A stretch of DNA of 14,989 bases from Cryomorphaceae bacterium (GTDB lineage Bacteria; Bacteroidota; Bacteroidia; Flavobacteriales; Schleiferiaceae): positions 1 to 14,989 of the forward strand of contig DMCR01000006.1 in assembly GCA_003445735.1 (NCBI GenBank), written 5' to 3'. The notes beneath the pieces were generated by a model. It did not search any database. It was given only the letters and a program-made list of their open reading frames with translations, and was not told where the DNA came from. Of the stretch, positions 7,921 to 14,989 are shown piece by piece; the stretch's first letter is position 1, and each line of letters starts with the position of its first letter. The translations under genes were made by a program, and so were the position numbers.

Positions 7921-9248
7921 AAGCGACTTCTTTTAGCGAAAAAAGGCACGGTGATGATTCCATGGAAACGATAAACCAGTACACCAGCCCAAACATTCCA
8001 ACCCACCATGGTCAAGGTTGTGGCTACGGCTGCCCCGCCCGGCCCCAAGACGGGAATGAGAACGGCGTTGAGTATTATGTTGAGGGTGGCGACGACTAGC
8101 ATGGTGTTTTGCGCACTTTTCTCGTAGCCGGTCATGTTCAAAATGTTGAGAACGGGTCCTGCGAAGGCATTGGCTAATTGGCCACATGCCAAAATCACCA
8201 ACCAAGGATAGGCAGCCCAAGGATCATTGACGCCAAAAAGTCCGATGAGAAACGGTCCGAGGGCAATGATACTAAAGAAAATAGGGCCCGCGGTGACCAG
8301 ATTCAACGTGGCGATGCGTTGCGCGAGCAGAGACATATTTGAGCCGCCATTGTGCAGACCTGAAATCATTGGGGCGACGACGGTGTTAAGGGCGAATTGA
8401 GCGAAGGTGATAAGGGTGGCAATCTTAAAGACAATGCGGTACACTCCCACTTCATCCTCTTCGAGAAAATAGCTGAGCATGAGGGTGTCGGACCAGCTCA
8501 TGACCAAGAATAGGGCGGAAGAGACCAACATTGGTGTGGCCACTTTCATGAGGTTTCCTGCAAGCGATACGCCGCGCCATGGCTTGCGCTCACACAACGA
8601 AATCACGTGTACGGTCGAAAGCAAGGCAAAGGCGCTACTAATGACGAGGAGTAGGAGCAAAGCGAATTGTGCACTGCCCTCCGCATCAAAACCCGCGCTT
8701 TCCTTCGGCACCCACCATAGAAGTGCTGCGAGGATCAGGTATACGGTCCCGTGCTGATTGATGCTGAACAACACCGGCCTATGCAATCCGCGGTAGGCCT
8801 CTGCATTCAACAGCATAAGGGTGAACGGTAGAGCGGTCAGCGATCCGATGCGCAAAACGCCCACAGGAGTTTGACTGAAAAAGAGTTCGGTCAAGACTTC
8901 CGCCGCAAAGAAGGTCAAGATTGATAGGGCGGAAGTTATAGCGAGGACGCGCAGAAAAATGTACCCATAGAGTCCGCGCGACGGAGCATCTCCTGTCTCG
9001 GTTTTGCCCAATTCCTTCACCAGCACCGTATCTAATCCCCAGCGCCCGACAGTCGAGGCAATCAAGATCATGGTAAAAGCTACCTCGTACACTCCCACTG
9101 CTTTCTCTCCTCCCGCCTGGCCCAATGACCAAAGCAGTATGTAGCCCCCGAGGGCGCCAATGATTTTAAAGAAGAGCACGACGCTGCTTCCCTTGGCTAA
9201 AGTGGCAGCCGTGGGATCCTTTAAGAATTGAAGGATACGCTGAATCAT
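7917..9248 (-). CDS. Wzx-type oligosaccharide flippase (MOP/MATE superfamily)
   Basis: This multi-pass inner-membrane protein probably flips undecaprenyl-linked repeat units from the cytoplasmic to the periplasmic face. The chosen start gives 443 residues and about 12-14 hydrophobic segments. The motif SWSDTLMLSYFL followed by DEVGVYRIVFKIA in the middle of the protein is characteristic of the polysaccharide biosynthesis branch of the MOP exporters. The frame is open upstream to an ATG at 9422, but those extra 58 residues are rich in Arg and Cys, hydrophilic, and lie opposite the divergent glycosyltransferase; the ATG at 9248 puts the short amphipathic N-terminus and first membrane segment where the family expects them. 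It is the first gene of the operon flippase, sulfotransferase, Wzz, Wzy, and its last bases overlap the sulfotransferase ATG. Confidence 0.9.
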   Translation of the reverse strand: MIQRILQFLKDPTAATLAKGSSVVLFFKIIGALGGYILLWSLGQAGGEKAVGVYEVAFTMILIASTVGRWGLDTVLVKELGKTETGDAPSRGLYGYIFLRVLAITSALSILTFFAAEVLTELFFSQTPVGVLRIGSLTALPFTLMLLNAEAYRGLHRPVLFSINQHGTVYLILAALLWWVPKESAGFDAEGSAQFALLLLLVISSAFALLSTVHVISLCERKPWRGVSLAGNLMKVATPMLVSSALFLVMSWSDTLMLSYFLEEDEVGVYRIVFKIATLITFAQFALNTVVAPMISGLHNGGSNMSLLAQRIATLNLVTAGPIFFSIIALGPFLIGLFGVNDPWAAYPWLVILACGQLANAFAGPVLNILNMTGYEKSAQNTMLVVATLNIILNAVLIPVLGPGGAAVATTLTMVGWNVWAGVLVYRFHGIITVPFFAKRSRL

Positions 9249-9322
9249 GATTGTGTAGCGAGTTGGGTGCGAATATACCGCATATCTAACGCTACAGCGG
9301 TGCACTTTTGTACATTTAAGCC
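9249..9322. promoter_or_regulatory. Divergent promoter region between flippase operon and glycosyltransferase operon
   Basis: These 74 bases separate two divergent start codons and must carry start signals for both sides unless a promoter lies inside a gene. On the minus strand TATATTCG (9277-9270) matches TAnnTTTG at all but one specified position and would give a leader of about 15-20 bases for the flippase; no clear TTTG lies at the expected distance. On the plus strand TACATTTA (9311-9318) is close to the same consensus but sits only four bases before the glycosyltransferase ATG. A 7-base inverted repeat, TGTAGCG (9254-9260) and CGCTACA (9290-9296), flanks the centre and could be an operator. 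Confidence 0.4.
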
Positions 9323-10432
9323 ATGAAAATTGCGGTGAACGTACGGTGGCTTTTGCCAAACAAGCTGGAGGGCACAGGAATTTACACCTTGCGTATGCTC
9401 GAGCAAATCTTGCCCGCCACAATGGAACACGAGTTTCTGCTGTTATGGGACCGCCATTCTGCGATGAAAGGAATGAGGGACAAATTCTCTTTTCTAAACG
9501 CCCCCAACATCACCCACAAGCTCATCCTCCCTCCTGCCCGCCACCCTTGGTTGTGGTGGTATTGGAACAGTATAGGTGTGCCCGCTGCCCTCAAGAAGTG
9601 GGGCGCCGCGTGCTATTGGTCACCGGACGGCTTGCCCGCCCGCACCAAAATCAAGCAATGGCTCACCATCCACGACCTTAATTTCGAACACCACCCGGAA
9701 TGGGTTCCGCCGCATGTGGGACGCTATTATCGTACATATATTCGCCGCGGCGCCCGCATGGCGGAGCAGCTGTTCACGGTGAGTGAGTGGAGCGCGAGGG
9801 ATTTGGTGGAGACCTATGGGGTCGCTGCCGGGAAGATTGTGGTGACGCCAAATGCTCCTCAGCGACCAATGTCACCCGGAGAGTCCCGATTTGATGGAAA
9901 ATATTTTTGTGCCGTAGGCGCACTCACCCCTCGTAAAAATTTGATCACCCTGCTGAAGGCTTGGGATCTGTGGTTAAATAAACATCCGGAGCGCCAAGGC
10001 TTCCATTTGAACATTGCGGGCAACGCTCATTTTAATGATCCAATTTTTGAAAGCACCATTGGCCAGTTGAAACACTTAGACACGGTCAAATGGTTGGGAA
10101 GGCTGGAAGATGATGCGCTGGAACAGCTCTACCGCGGTGCCATATGCTTCTGTATGCCGAGTGCGATGGAGGGATTTGGCATACCCGTGGTAGAAGCGAT
10201 GCAATCTGGCACGCCTGTGATGGCATCTTACAACAGCGCATTAACTGAGGTAGTTGGAGACGCTGGGATGTTGCTGCCCACTTTCGATATCGAAGCTTGG
10301 GCCGATGGGCTCGAGGCAATGGCTGAAGGTGGGGGAAACTGGTCTGAAAAAGGATTGATTCGCGGGGGCGAATTCACTTGGTCAGCAAGCGCCGCCCCTT
10401 GGCTCGAAGTCCTAAAATCAGCAAGCGAATGA
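9323..10432 (+). CDS. GT4-type glycosyltransferase (GT-B fold)
   Basis: This enzyme is predicted to transfer a sugar from a nucleotide-sugar donor to a growing glycan on the cytoplasmic side of the inner membrane. It has 369 residues, typical for the family. The N-terminal acceptor domain starts MKIAVNVRW and contains a glycine-rich loop EGTGIYTLRML (16-26) and HDLNFEHHP near 118-125. The C-terminal donor domain contains VGALTPRKNL (198-207, with the phosphate-contacting Arg204/Lys205) and EGFGIPVVEAM (283-293), whose Glu283 and Glu291 form the E-x7-E signature. There is no membrane segment. It is divergent from the polysaccharide assembly operon and very probably serves the same glycan. Its last bases overlap the next gene as ATGA. 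Donor and linkage cannot be inferred. By eye it is GC-richer than the SusC gene: 33 of 60 bases at 9541-9600, against 23 of 60 at 2581-2640. Confidence 0.93.
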   Translation: MKIAVNVRWLLPNKLEGTGIYTLRMLEQILPATMEHEFLLLWDRHSAMKGMRDKFSFLNAPNITHKLILPPARHPWLWWYWNSIGVPAALKKWGAACYWSPDGLPARTKIKQWLTIHDLNFEHHPEWVPPHVGRYYRTYIRRGARMAEQLFTVSEWSARDLVETYGVAAGKIVVTPNAPQRPMSPGESRFDGKYFCAVGALTPRKNLITLLKAWDLWLNKHPERQGFHLNIAGNAHFNDPIFESTIGQLKHLDTVKWLGRLEDDALEQLYRGAICFCMPSAMEGFGIPVVEAMQSGTPVMASYNSALTEVVGDAGMLLPTFDIEAWADGLEAMAEGGGNWSEKGLIRGGEFTWSASAAPWLEVLKSASE

Positions 10433-11031
10433 AGCTTCAACACAGTCCCATAGGGATAGTGGAAGCCGGCACTGACGAGGCGGGACGCGGTTGCTTGGCC
10501 GGTCCTGTGACGGCAGCAGCAGTGATCTTGCCGCCGGATTTTAAGAATGATTTATTGAATGATTCCAAGCAGCTCACCGAGAAGCAGCGCAATCTTTTAC
10601 GACCCTTGATCGAGAGGGAAGCCGTGGCTTGGGCTGTAGTACATGTTGGGCCAGAGGAGATTGACGAGATCAACATTTTAAATGCCAGCATCTTGGGCAT
10701 GCATAGGGCCATTGAAAAATTGGATGTGGTGCCCCATTTTATTGCTGTGGACGGCAATAAGTTCAAACCTTATGGGGAGATTCCATACCACTGTCAGGTC
10801 AAAGGGGATGCTACGTATCAAAATATCGCAGCTGCTTCGGTCTTGGCAAAAACGTATAGGGATGAGCTGATGAGAGCATTGGCCACAGAACATCCCCATT
10901 ACCAGTGGGAGCGGAATGCGGGCTACCCTACGAAGGCTCATCGAGACGGTATTCGAACCCATGGTTCATCGCCCCACCATCGCAAGAGTTTTCAGTTGCT
11001 TCCGAGCCAATTGAACCTCTTCGATTTGTGA
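10429..11031 (+). CDS. rnhB: Ribonuclease HII
   Basis: RNase HII cuts the RNA strand of RNA-DNA hybrids and starts removal of single ribonucleotides misincorporated into DNA. The chosen start gives 200 residues, normal for the family. The active site is visible: DEAGRG (16-21, with Asp16 and Glu17), AVDGN (Asp108) and YRDEL (Asp145); the conserved GYPTKAH is at 165-171. The ATG at 10429 overlaps the glycosyltransferase stop as ATGA and is preferred to an in-frame ATG at 10378, which would add 17 basic residues inside the preceding gene. The protein ends in QLNLFDL; residues 194-198 match the pentapeptide bacterial proteins use to bind the DNA sliding clamp (QL-x-LF). Coupling to a glycosyltransferase is probably a matter of gene order rather than shared function. 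Confidence 0.97.
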   Translation: MKLQHSPIGIVEAGTDEAGRGCLAGPVTAAAVILPPDFKNDLLNDSKQLTEKQRNLLRPLIEREAVAWAVVHVGPEEIDEINILNASILGMHRAIEKLDVVPHFIAVDGNKFKPYGEIPYHCQVKGDATYQNIAAASVLAKTYRDELMRALATEHPHYQWERNAGYPTKAHRDGIRTHGSSPHHRKSFQLLPSQLNLFDL

Positions 11032-11097
11032 AAAACTGACCCTTGCCAACCCACTTCTTGGCGCTGTAAAAATGTAGCTTTAATCAAAAATTTAGCT

Positions 11098-13515
11098 ATG
11101 CGTCTCGCCTCCCTAAGCGCCCTTATTTTAGCATCGGCACTTTTGGTACAATGTGGCCAACCCGCCCCTCCTGCCAAGGCGACTTCTTTGCTGCCTGTGG
11201 ATGCGCCATTGTATGTACGTATCAACGATATGCACCAGTTTGGCGAGACCAGCGATACCCTCTCTATTTCCTACCTCAGCGCTATTCCAGTACAGACATT
11301 GGAGCAGTGGAATGCAGGACGTTGGACGGGAGCGCTTCTCCCCTCGGGTGCCAGCAGTTTGGATTGGGTATGGACCACGGAGCACGACCTCACCTCCCTC
11401 GTCGGCGCTCCCATCACCATAGGAAATTACGAGGTCTTCACCTTGGATTCAATGTACGCCTACAACGACGGACCAAGCTGGGTGATCAGTGCCAATGAAG
11501 GTTTACTTCAGGATATCATCAACCAACGCACCACAGGATATTCCTTGATAGACGATGACGGGTTCAAAACCTTGTGGGACAACGCGTCCAAATCTGATGA
11601 TGCGAACGTATTTATTCAGCACAAGGAAGTGGCGCGATTAGGTACACATTACTTTGAACAAGATTGGAGCTGGCTGGAGCACTTCGCACAGTGGTCTGCG
11701 GTGGATCTGGATTGGAAGAAGAACAAGACCATTGCCACGGCGGTAGCCTTGTGTGCAGATTCCACCAACACCTATTTGAGCACCTTCAATGAACGCCCTA
11801 CGGGAACAGATTTAAGCCCCATCATTGCAGCCTCGTCGAAATACGCCGTGGGGATCAATACCGGGGATCCAGTAGAATGGCTCCGCGCTTTTAACCCCTA
11901 CCGCGGTAAGAAACAAAGGTTAAAGCAAGCCCAAAAGACACTGGAAGATGCAGGTTTATCGCCGATGACTTTCGCAAACAGTTTTGAGGGTAGCTTTGTA
12001 CGTGTGGGCTACGGTGATGGGGTCGTAGTGGGAGCAAAATTAGACGGTGAGGAAATGACCTTACAAGATGCCTTAACCAATTTGAGTTCACAAAGCTCAG
12101 TTTACCAAGGTCATGCGCGCGGAATACTCAGCGAAGCACACCGCTTCTTGTTTAGCGCCGCCTTCGGATGGGTGTATGCCGATATGGGCAGCGCTTCATG
12201 GATGATCTGGGATCAATGGCTTTTAGTAGGGACGAGTACCCAATTATTGGAAGTATACAGCAGCGAATTGGACATGAATAAAAACTGGTATGCCCTAGAA
12301 TCACTAGAAGCATTGGGAGAGGCCATGGACCGCAACGAGCACTTTACCGCCGCGCTAAACTTCAATAGCTTGGAGGATGGACCCTTCTTTGAAACCTTGC
12401 CGGCGGCTTTAGATCATTCCTTTCTTGCTGGTCATTTGGAAGTCAATAATGGTATTGCTTATGGAAACGCCACGGTTCAGCAGCGCGGCGAGGAGGTGGC
12501 CGTGAGCGCTTACTTATGGTCTCACGCACTACCTCAGCAAGCCATTAGCGGGCCGTTCCTAGTTAAGAACCACCGCAGCGGTATGAAGAACATACTCGTA
12601 CAAGACGAAAGCAATCAGTGCTTCCTGCTCGATGAGAATGGGCAAGAATTGTGGAGATTTTCCTTAGACGGTCCCATCCAAGGGGATGTTCAGCAGATTG
12701 ACATGTTTAAGAATACTAAACTCCAGATGGTCTTTGCCACTAGCGACCTCTTACACTGCTTGGACATATTAGGACGTGAAGTGGAGGGTTTCCCAGTGAG
12801 TTTACCAGAGGCCACCTCTTTGGGTGCTACAGTTTTGGACTATGATAAAAACCGTAACTACCGCATACTCGTGCCCGCTGGGTCTAAACTGTATAACTAC
12901 AGCGTGGAAGGACAGCGCATTAACGGTTGGAAGACCGACGCGGCAAGCGGCACCATTACCCAAAGCCCAAAATTGTTTCAGAGAAACGGCAAGGATTATG
13001 TAATTATTTCTACCCTCGAGCGCGCCCATGTGCTCAATAGACGTGGAGAGGAGCGCATCAAAACCTCCACCCTCACTGCTGCAAATCACCCTTGGATCAT
13101 TACGGACGGGAATCCAACTAGCATCATGCGCGTGGGTGAAGAAGGTGAGATTCAAGAACAGCGCTTCGACGGCACCACTACTATTATAGAGCATGACCTA
13201 TACAATCTTCAAGGAATGAAAGCCATGAGCTATGGTAAATTGTATTGGTCGGAGGACAAGGTCAGCTTACGCGGGGAAACCTCTACCAACACTATATCTT
13301 TCGAGCAGACTGTCGCACGTATGGAAGCCTACCCAGGCGGCACAGGCATCATCTATGATACAGAAGGAACCATACACGTGACTCAGTTAAAAGATGCTGA
13401 TGCGACCATAACCGTATTTGAAGGATCAGAGGCGGAGGCAGGGCGATTGACCCCAGCTGGAGCACCAGTTCTGGTACTTGTACAGGGAAACGCGGTGATC
13501 TGCTACCAATTGTAA
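11098..13515 (+). CDS. Large lipoprotein with DUF3352-like N-terminal part and C-terminal beta-propeller-like repeats
   Basis: This is an 805-residue exported protein of unknown function. A lipoprotein signal peptide ends in LLVQC with Cys19 as the lipid site, so it is anchored to a membrane, probably the outer one. Residues about 30-480 resemble, by general impression, the DUF3352 family seen in Bacteroidota lipoproteins. From about 481 the sequence turns into blade-like repeats with motifs such as LDENGQELWRF (511-521), HCLDILGREVEGFP (553-566), DYDKNRNYRI (581-590) and HVLNRRGEERI (644-654), as in beta-propellers built from short strands. No catalytic motif was recognised. The gene lies 66 bases after rnhB; TAGCTTTA at 11075-11082 is a weak -7-like element, so either operon membership or its own promoter is possible. 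Its stop codon abuts the stop of der on the opposite strand. Existence of the gene is near certain; the domain names are tentative. Confidence 0.88.
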   Translation: MRLASLSALILASALLVQCGQPAPPAKATSLLPVDAPLYVRINDMHQFGETSDTLSISYLSAIPVQTLEQWNAGRWTGALLPSGASSLDWVWTTEHDLTSLVGAPITIGNYEVFTLDSMYAYNDGPSWVISANEGLLQDIINQRTTGYSLIDDDGFKTLWDNASKSDDANVFIQHKEVARLGTHYFEQDWSWLEHFAQWSAVDLDWKKNKTIATAVALCADSTNTYLSTFNERPTGTDLSPIIAASSKYAVGINTGDPVEWLRAFNPYRGKKQRLKQAQKTLEDAGLSPMTFANSFEGSFVRVGYGDGVVVGAKLDGEEMTLQDALTNLSSQSSVYQGHARGILSEAHRFLFSAAFGWVYADMGSASWMIWDQWLLVGTSTQLLEVYSSELDMNKNWYALESLEALGEAMDRNEHFTAALNFNSLEDGPFFETLPAALDHSFLAGHLEVNNGIAYGNATVQQRGEEVAVSAYLWSHALPQQAISGPFLVKNHRSGMKNILVQDESNQCFLLDENGQELWRFSLDGPIQGDVQQIDMFKNTKLQMVFATSDLLHCLDILGREVEGFPVSLPEATSLGATVLDYDKNRNYRILVPAGSKLYNYSVEGQRINGWKTDAASGTITQSPKLFQRNGKDYVIISTLERAHVLNRRGEERIKTSTLTAANHPWIITDGNPTSIMRVGEEGEIQEQRFDGTTTIIEHDLYNLQGMKAMSYGKLYWSEDKVSLRGETSTNTISFEQTVARMEAYPGGTGIIYDTEGTIHVTQLKDADATITVFEGSEAEAGRLTPAGAPVLVLVQGNAVICYQL

Positions 13516-14820
13516 TTACTTCTTGCGGAAAAAGATTTCGATTGGGGCGCCGTGGAAATCGAACTCCTTGCGCATCTTATTTTCTAGGAAGCGCTTATAG
13601 GGTTCCTTGATGTATTGCGGCAGGTTCGCAAAGAAGGCAAACTGTGGCGTACGCGTAGGCAACTGTGTACAGAATTTAATCTTAACGTATTTTCCTTTTA
13701 CTGCCGGCGGCGGATATCCTTTGATGATGTCCAGCATCGTATCGTTAAGCTTGCTCGTAGAAATTCGCTGCTTGCGACGCTCGTAGACTTTCACACCTTC
13801 CTCAAAAGCCTTCAATACTCGTTGCTTAGTCAAAGCACTGGTAAAGATGATAGGAAAATCTGTAAAGGGTTCCAATTTCTTTCTGATGTGCGCTTCAGCA
13901 TCGCGAACGGTATTGGTTTCTTTCTCCACTAAATCCCATTTGTTCACCACGACCACCAAGCCTTTTTTGTTCTTCTCCACCAACGAAACGATGGCCAGAT
14001 CCTGTGCTTCAAACCCACGCGTAGCATCTACCACCATCATACACACATCCGCATGCTCAATGGCGCGAATCGAGCGCATGTTAGAATAGAATTCTAGGTT
14101 CTCCATGGTCTTGCCCTTTTTGCGAAGTCCCGCCGTATCGAGTAACATAAAATCAAAACCAAACTTGTTGAAGCGCGTGTTTACGGTATCTCTAGTCGTA
14201 CCTGCCACTTCAGTGACGATGTTTCGCTCCTCGTCAAACAAAGCATTAACAATAGAGCTCTTCCCAGCATTAGGACGACCCACAATGGCCATCTTCGGAA
14301 GGTCTTCATAATCGTCCACAGGATTTTCATCCATGTTCTCCACGAGCCCGTCCAACAAATCTCCGGTACCCCCGCCATTCACGGCAGAGATGGTGTGGTA
14401 TTTTTCGATGCCCAAACCATAAAATTCTGCGGCATCTAATTCCTGCATGCTGTTGTCCACCTTGTTCACCGCGTACACCACAGGCTTCTCGGTTTTGCGC
14501 AACATGCCGGCAATAATCTTATCAAATTCCGTCAACCCCGCTTGAAGGTCTAGCACGAATAGGATTACTGTGGCTTCTTCAAGGGCCAATTCTACTTGGC
14601 GACGGATCTCTGCTTCAAAAACATCTTCCGAACCTTCGATATAACCACCGGTATCGATGACTGAAAACTCCTTTCCATTCCAATCACTCTTTCCATAATG
14701 ACGGTCGCGTGTCACCCCCGCAACGCTATCTACAATAGCATCACGACGCTGGATCAGACGATTAAATAGTGTGCTTTTGCCCACATTTGGGCGGCCCACG
14801 ATGGCAACGATATTACTCAT
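13516..14820 (-). CDS. der: Ribosome assembly GTPase Der (EngA)
   Basis: Der is an essential double GTPase that binds the large ribosomal subunit during its maturation in the cytoplasm. It has 434 residues, the usual length. The first G domain has GRPNVGKS (9-16), Thr37 in GVTRD, DTGG (56-59) and NKVD (119-122). The second has GRPNAGKS (181-188), GTTRD (207-211), DTAG (228-231) and NKWD (293-296). The C-terminal KH-like domain covers about 350-434 and ends FFRKK. All nucleotide-binding motifs are intact. The ATG lies 30 bases after the stop of a T9SS cargo gene on the same strand. CAAAGGTC at 14842-14849 reads GACCTTTG on the minus strand, a partial -7 match that could give der its own short-leader promoter. 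The stop codon directly abuts that of the convergent lipoprotein gene. Confidence 0.98.
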   Translation of the reverse strand: MSNIVAIVGRPNVGKSTLFNRLIQRRDAIVDSVAGVTRDRHYGKSDWNGKEFSVIDTGGYIEGSEDVFEAEIRRQVELALEEATVILFVLDLQAGLTEFDKIIAGMLRKTEKPVVYAVNKVDNSMQELDAAEFYGLGIEKYHTISAVNGGGTGDLLDGLVENMDENPVDDYEDLPKMAIVGRPNAGKSSIVNALFDEERNIVTEVAGTTRDTVNTRFNKFGFDFMLLDTAGLRKKGKTMENLEFYSNMRSIRAIEHADVCMMVVDATRGFEAQDLAIVSLVEKNKKGLVVVVNKWDLVEKETNTVRDAEAHIRKKLEPFTDFPIIFTSALTKQRVLKAFEEGVKVYERRKQRISTSKLNDTMLDIIKGYPPPAVKGKYVKIKFCTQLPTRTPQFAFFANLPQYIKEPYKRFLENKMRKEFDFHGAPIEIFFRKK

Positions 14821-14850
14821 AAGTCGATGTCAATCTTGGCGCAAAGGTCG

Positions 14851-14989
14851 TTAACTCTTGACAATACGCACTATTGAAGTACCATTCCGCTGGATTATCT
14901 TTAGAAGATAAGTACCTGAGGATAGCTTTTCGAGGTTGAACTGAGAGGTGGGACGCGAATCAAAGTGGACCATAACCCCTCTCATATCG
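14851..14989 (-). CDS. C-terminal end of a type IX secretion system cargo protein (type A sorting domain; partial)
   Basis: The last 45 codons of a gene enter from the right edge on the minus strand and stop at TAA (14853-14851). The tail contains FNLEKLSSGTYLLKI and ends in RIVKS, the classic pattern of the T9SS type A C-terminal sorting domain: a beta-rich tail with an SSGTY turn, a hydrophobic strand and a short basic end. Such domains direct proteins through the type IX system to the cell surface or medium and are removed on arrival. The cargo's main domain lies outside the window, so its function is unknown. It shows that the organism has, or had, a T9SS, which is found within the Bacteroidota and their close relatives. 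Confidence 0.88.
   Translation of the reverse strand, partial: DMRGVMVHFDSRPTSQFNLEKLSSGTYLLKIIQRNGTSIVRIVKS

Noticed and set aside
7628..7996. 122-codon open frame on the minus strand over the flippase-sulfotransferase junction
   Set aside because: It is the other-frame shadow of two well-supported genes on the same strand; its sequence is low in hydrophobic order and matches no family I know.
9249..9422. N-terminal extension of the flippase reading frame to an ATG at 9422
   Set aside because: The added 58 residues are Arg/Cys-rich and unlike any flippase N-terminus, and they overlap the start of the divergent glycosyltransferase; the ATG at 9248 gives a normal protein.
10378..10428. Earlier in-frame ATG for RNase HII
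   Set aside because: It would add 17 basic residues encoded inside the glycosyltransferase gene; the ATG at 10429 forms a 4-base overlap with the preceding stop and gives the usual family length.
11042..11065. Small inverted repeat GCCAA / TTGGC after rnhB as a terminator
   Set aside because: The stem is 5 bases with an 8-base loop and is followed by GCTGTAAAAA rather than a T-run.
12802..13194. 130-codon open frame on the minus strand inside the lipoprotein gene
   Set aside because: It lies wholly opposite a strongly supported gene, has no recognisable domain and looks like a chance frame.

Overview
The window looks like a chromosomal piece of a Bacteroidota genome, most likely a marine member of the Flavobacteriia. 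Three things point that way: a SusC/SusD outer-membrane nutrient-uptake pair, the C-terminal tail of a type IX secretion cargo protein at the right edge, and genes with little sign of Shine-Dalgarno sites. Finer placement (for example Cryomorphaceae or Schleiferiaceae) is a guess. No RNA genes, CRISPR arrays, insertion sequences or phage genes are visible.

Left part (1-4345, minus strand): a two-gene operon with a SusC-type TonB-dependent transporter upstream and a SusD-type surface lipoprotein downstream, the latter cut by the window edge. No glycoside hydrolase, peptidase or regulator is visible beside it, so the substrate is unknown.

Middle part (4540-9248, minus strand): a very compact four-gene polysaccharide assembly operon, in transcription order Wzx-type flippase, PAPS-dependent sulfotransferase, Wzz-type chain-length regulator, and Wzy/O-antigen-ligase-type membrane protein. 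The genes are joined by a 4-base overlap and two 3-base gaps. Together they suggest that a lipid-linked repeat unit is flipped across the inner membrane, polymerised to a controlled length, and sulfated. The initiating transferase, the outer-membrane exporter and most glycosyltransferases are not in the window.

Right part (9323-14989): divergent from the flippase, a GT4-type glycosyltransferase overlaps rnhB (RNase HII), followed by a large lipoprotein with an apparent C-terminal beta-propeller. This plus-strand group meets der (a double-GTPase ribosome assembly factor, minus strand) with no base between the two stop codons. Upstream of der lies the end of a T9SS cargo gene that enters from beyond the window.

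Most of the window is recognisable. The points most worth a second look are the sulfotransferase-bearing assembly operon with its in-frame gene junctions, a clamp-binding-like tail on RNase HII, the uncharacterised 805-residue lipoprotein, and a SusC protein lacking the usual N-terminal extension domain.
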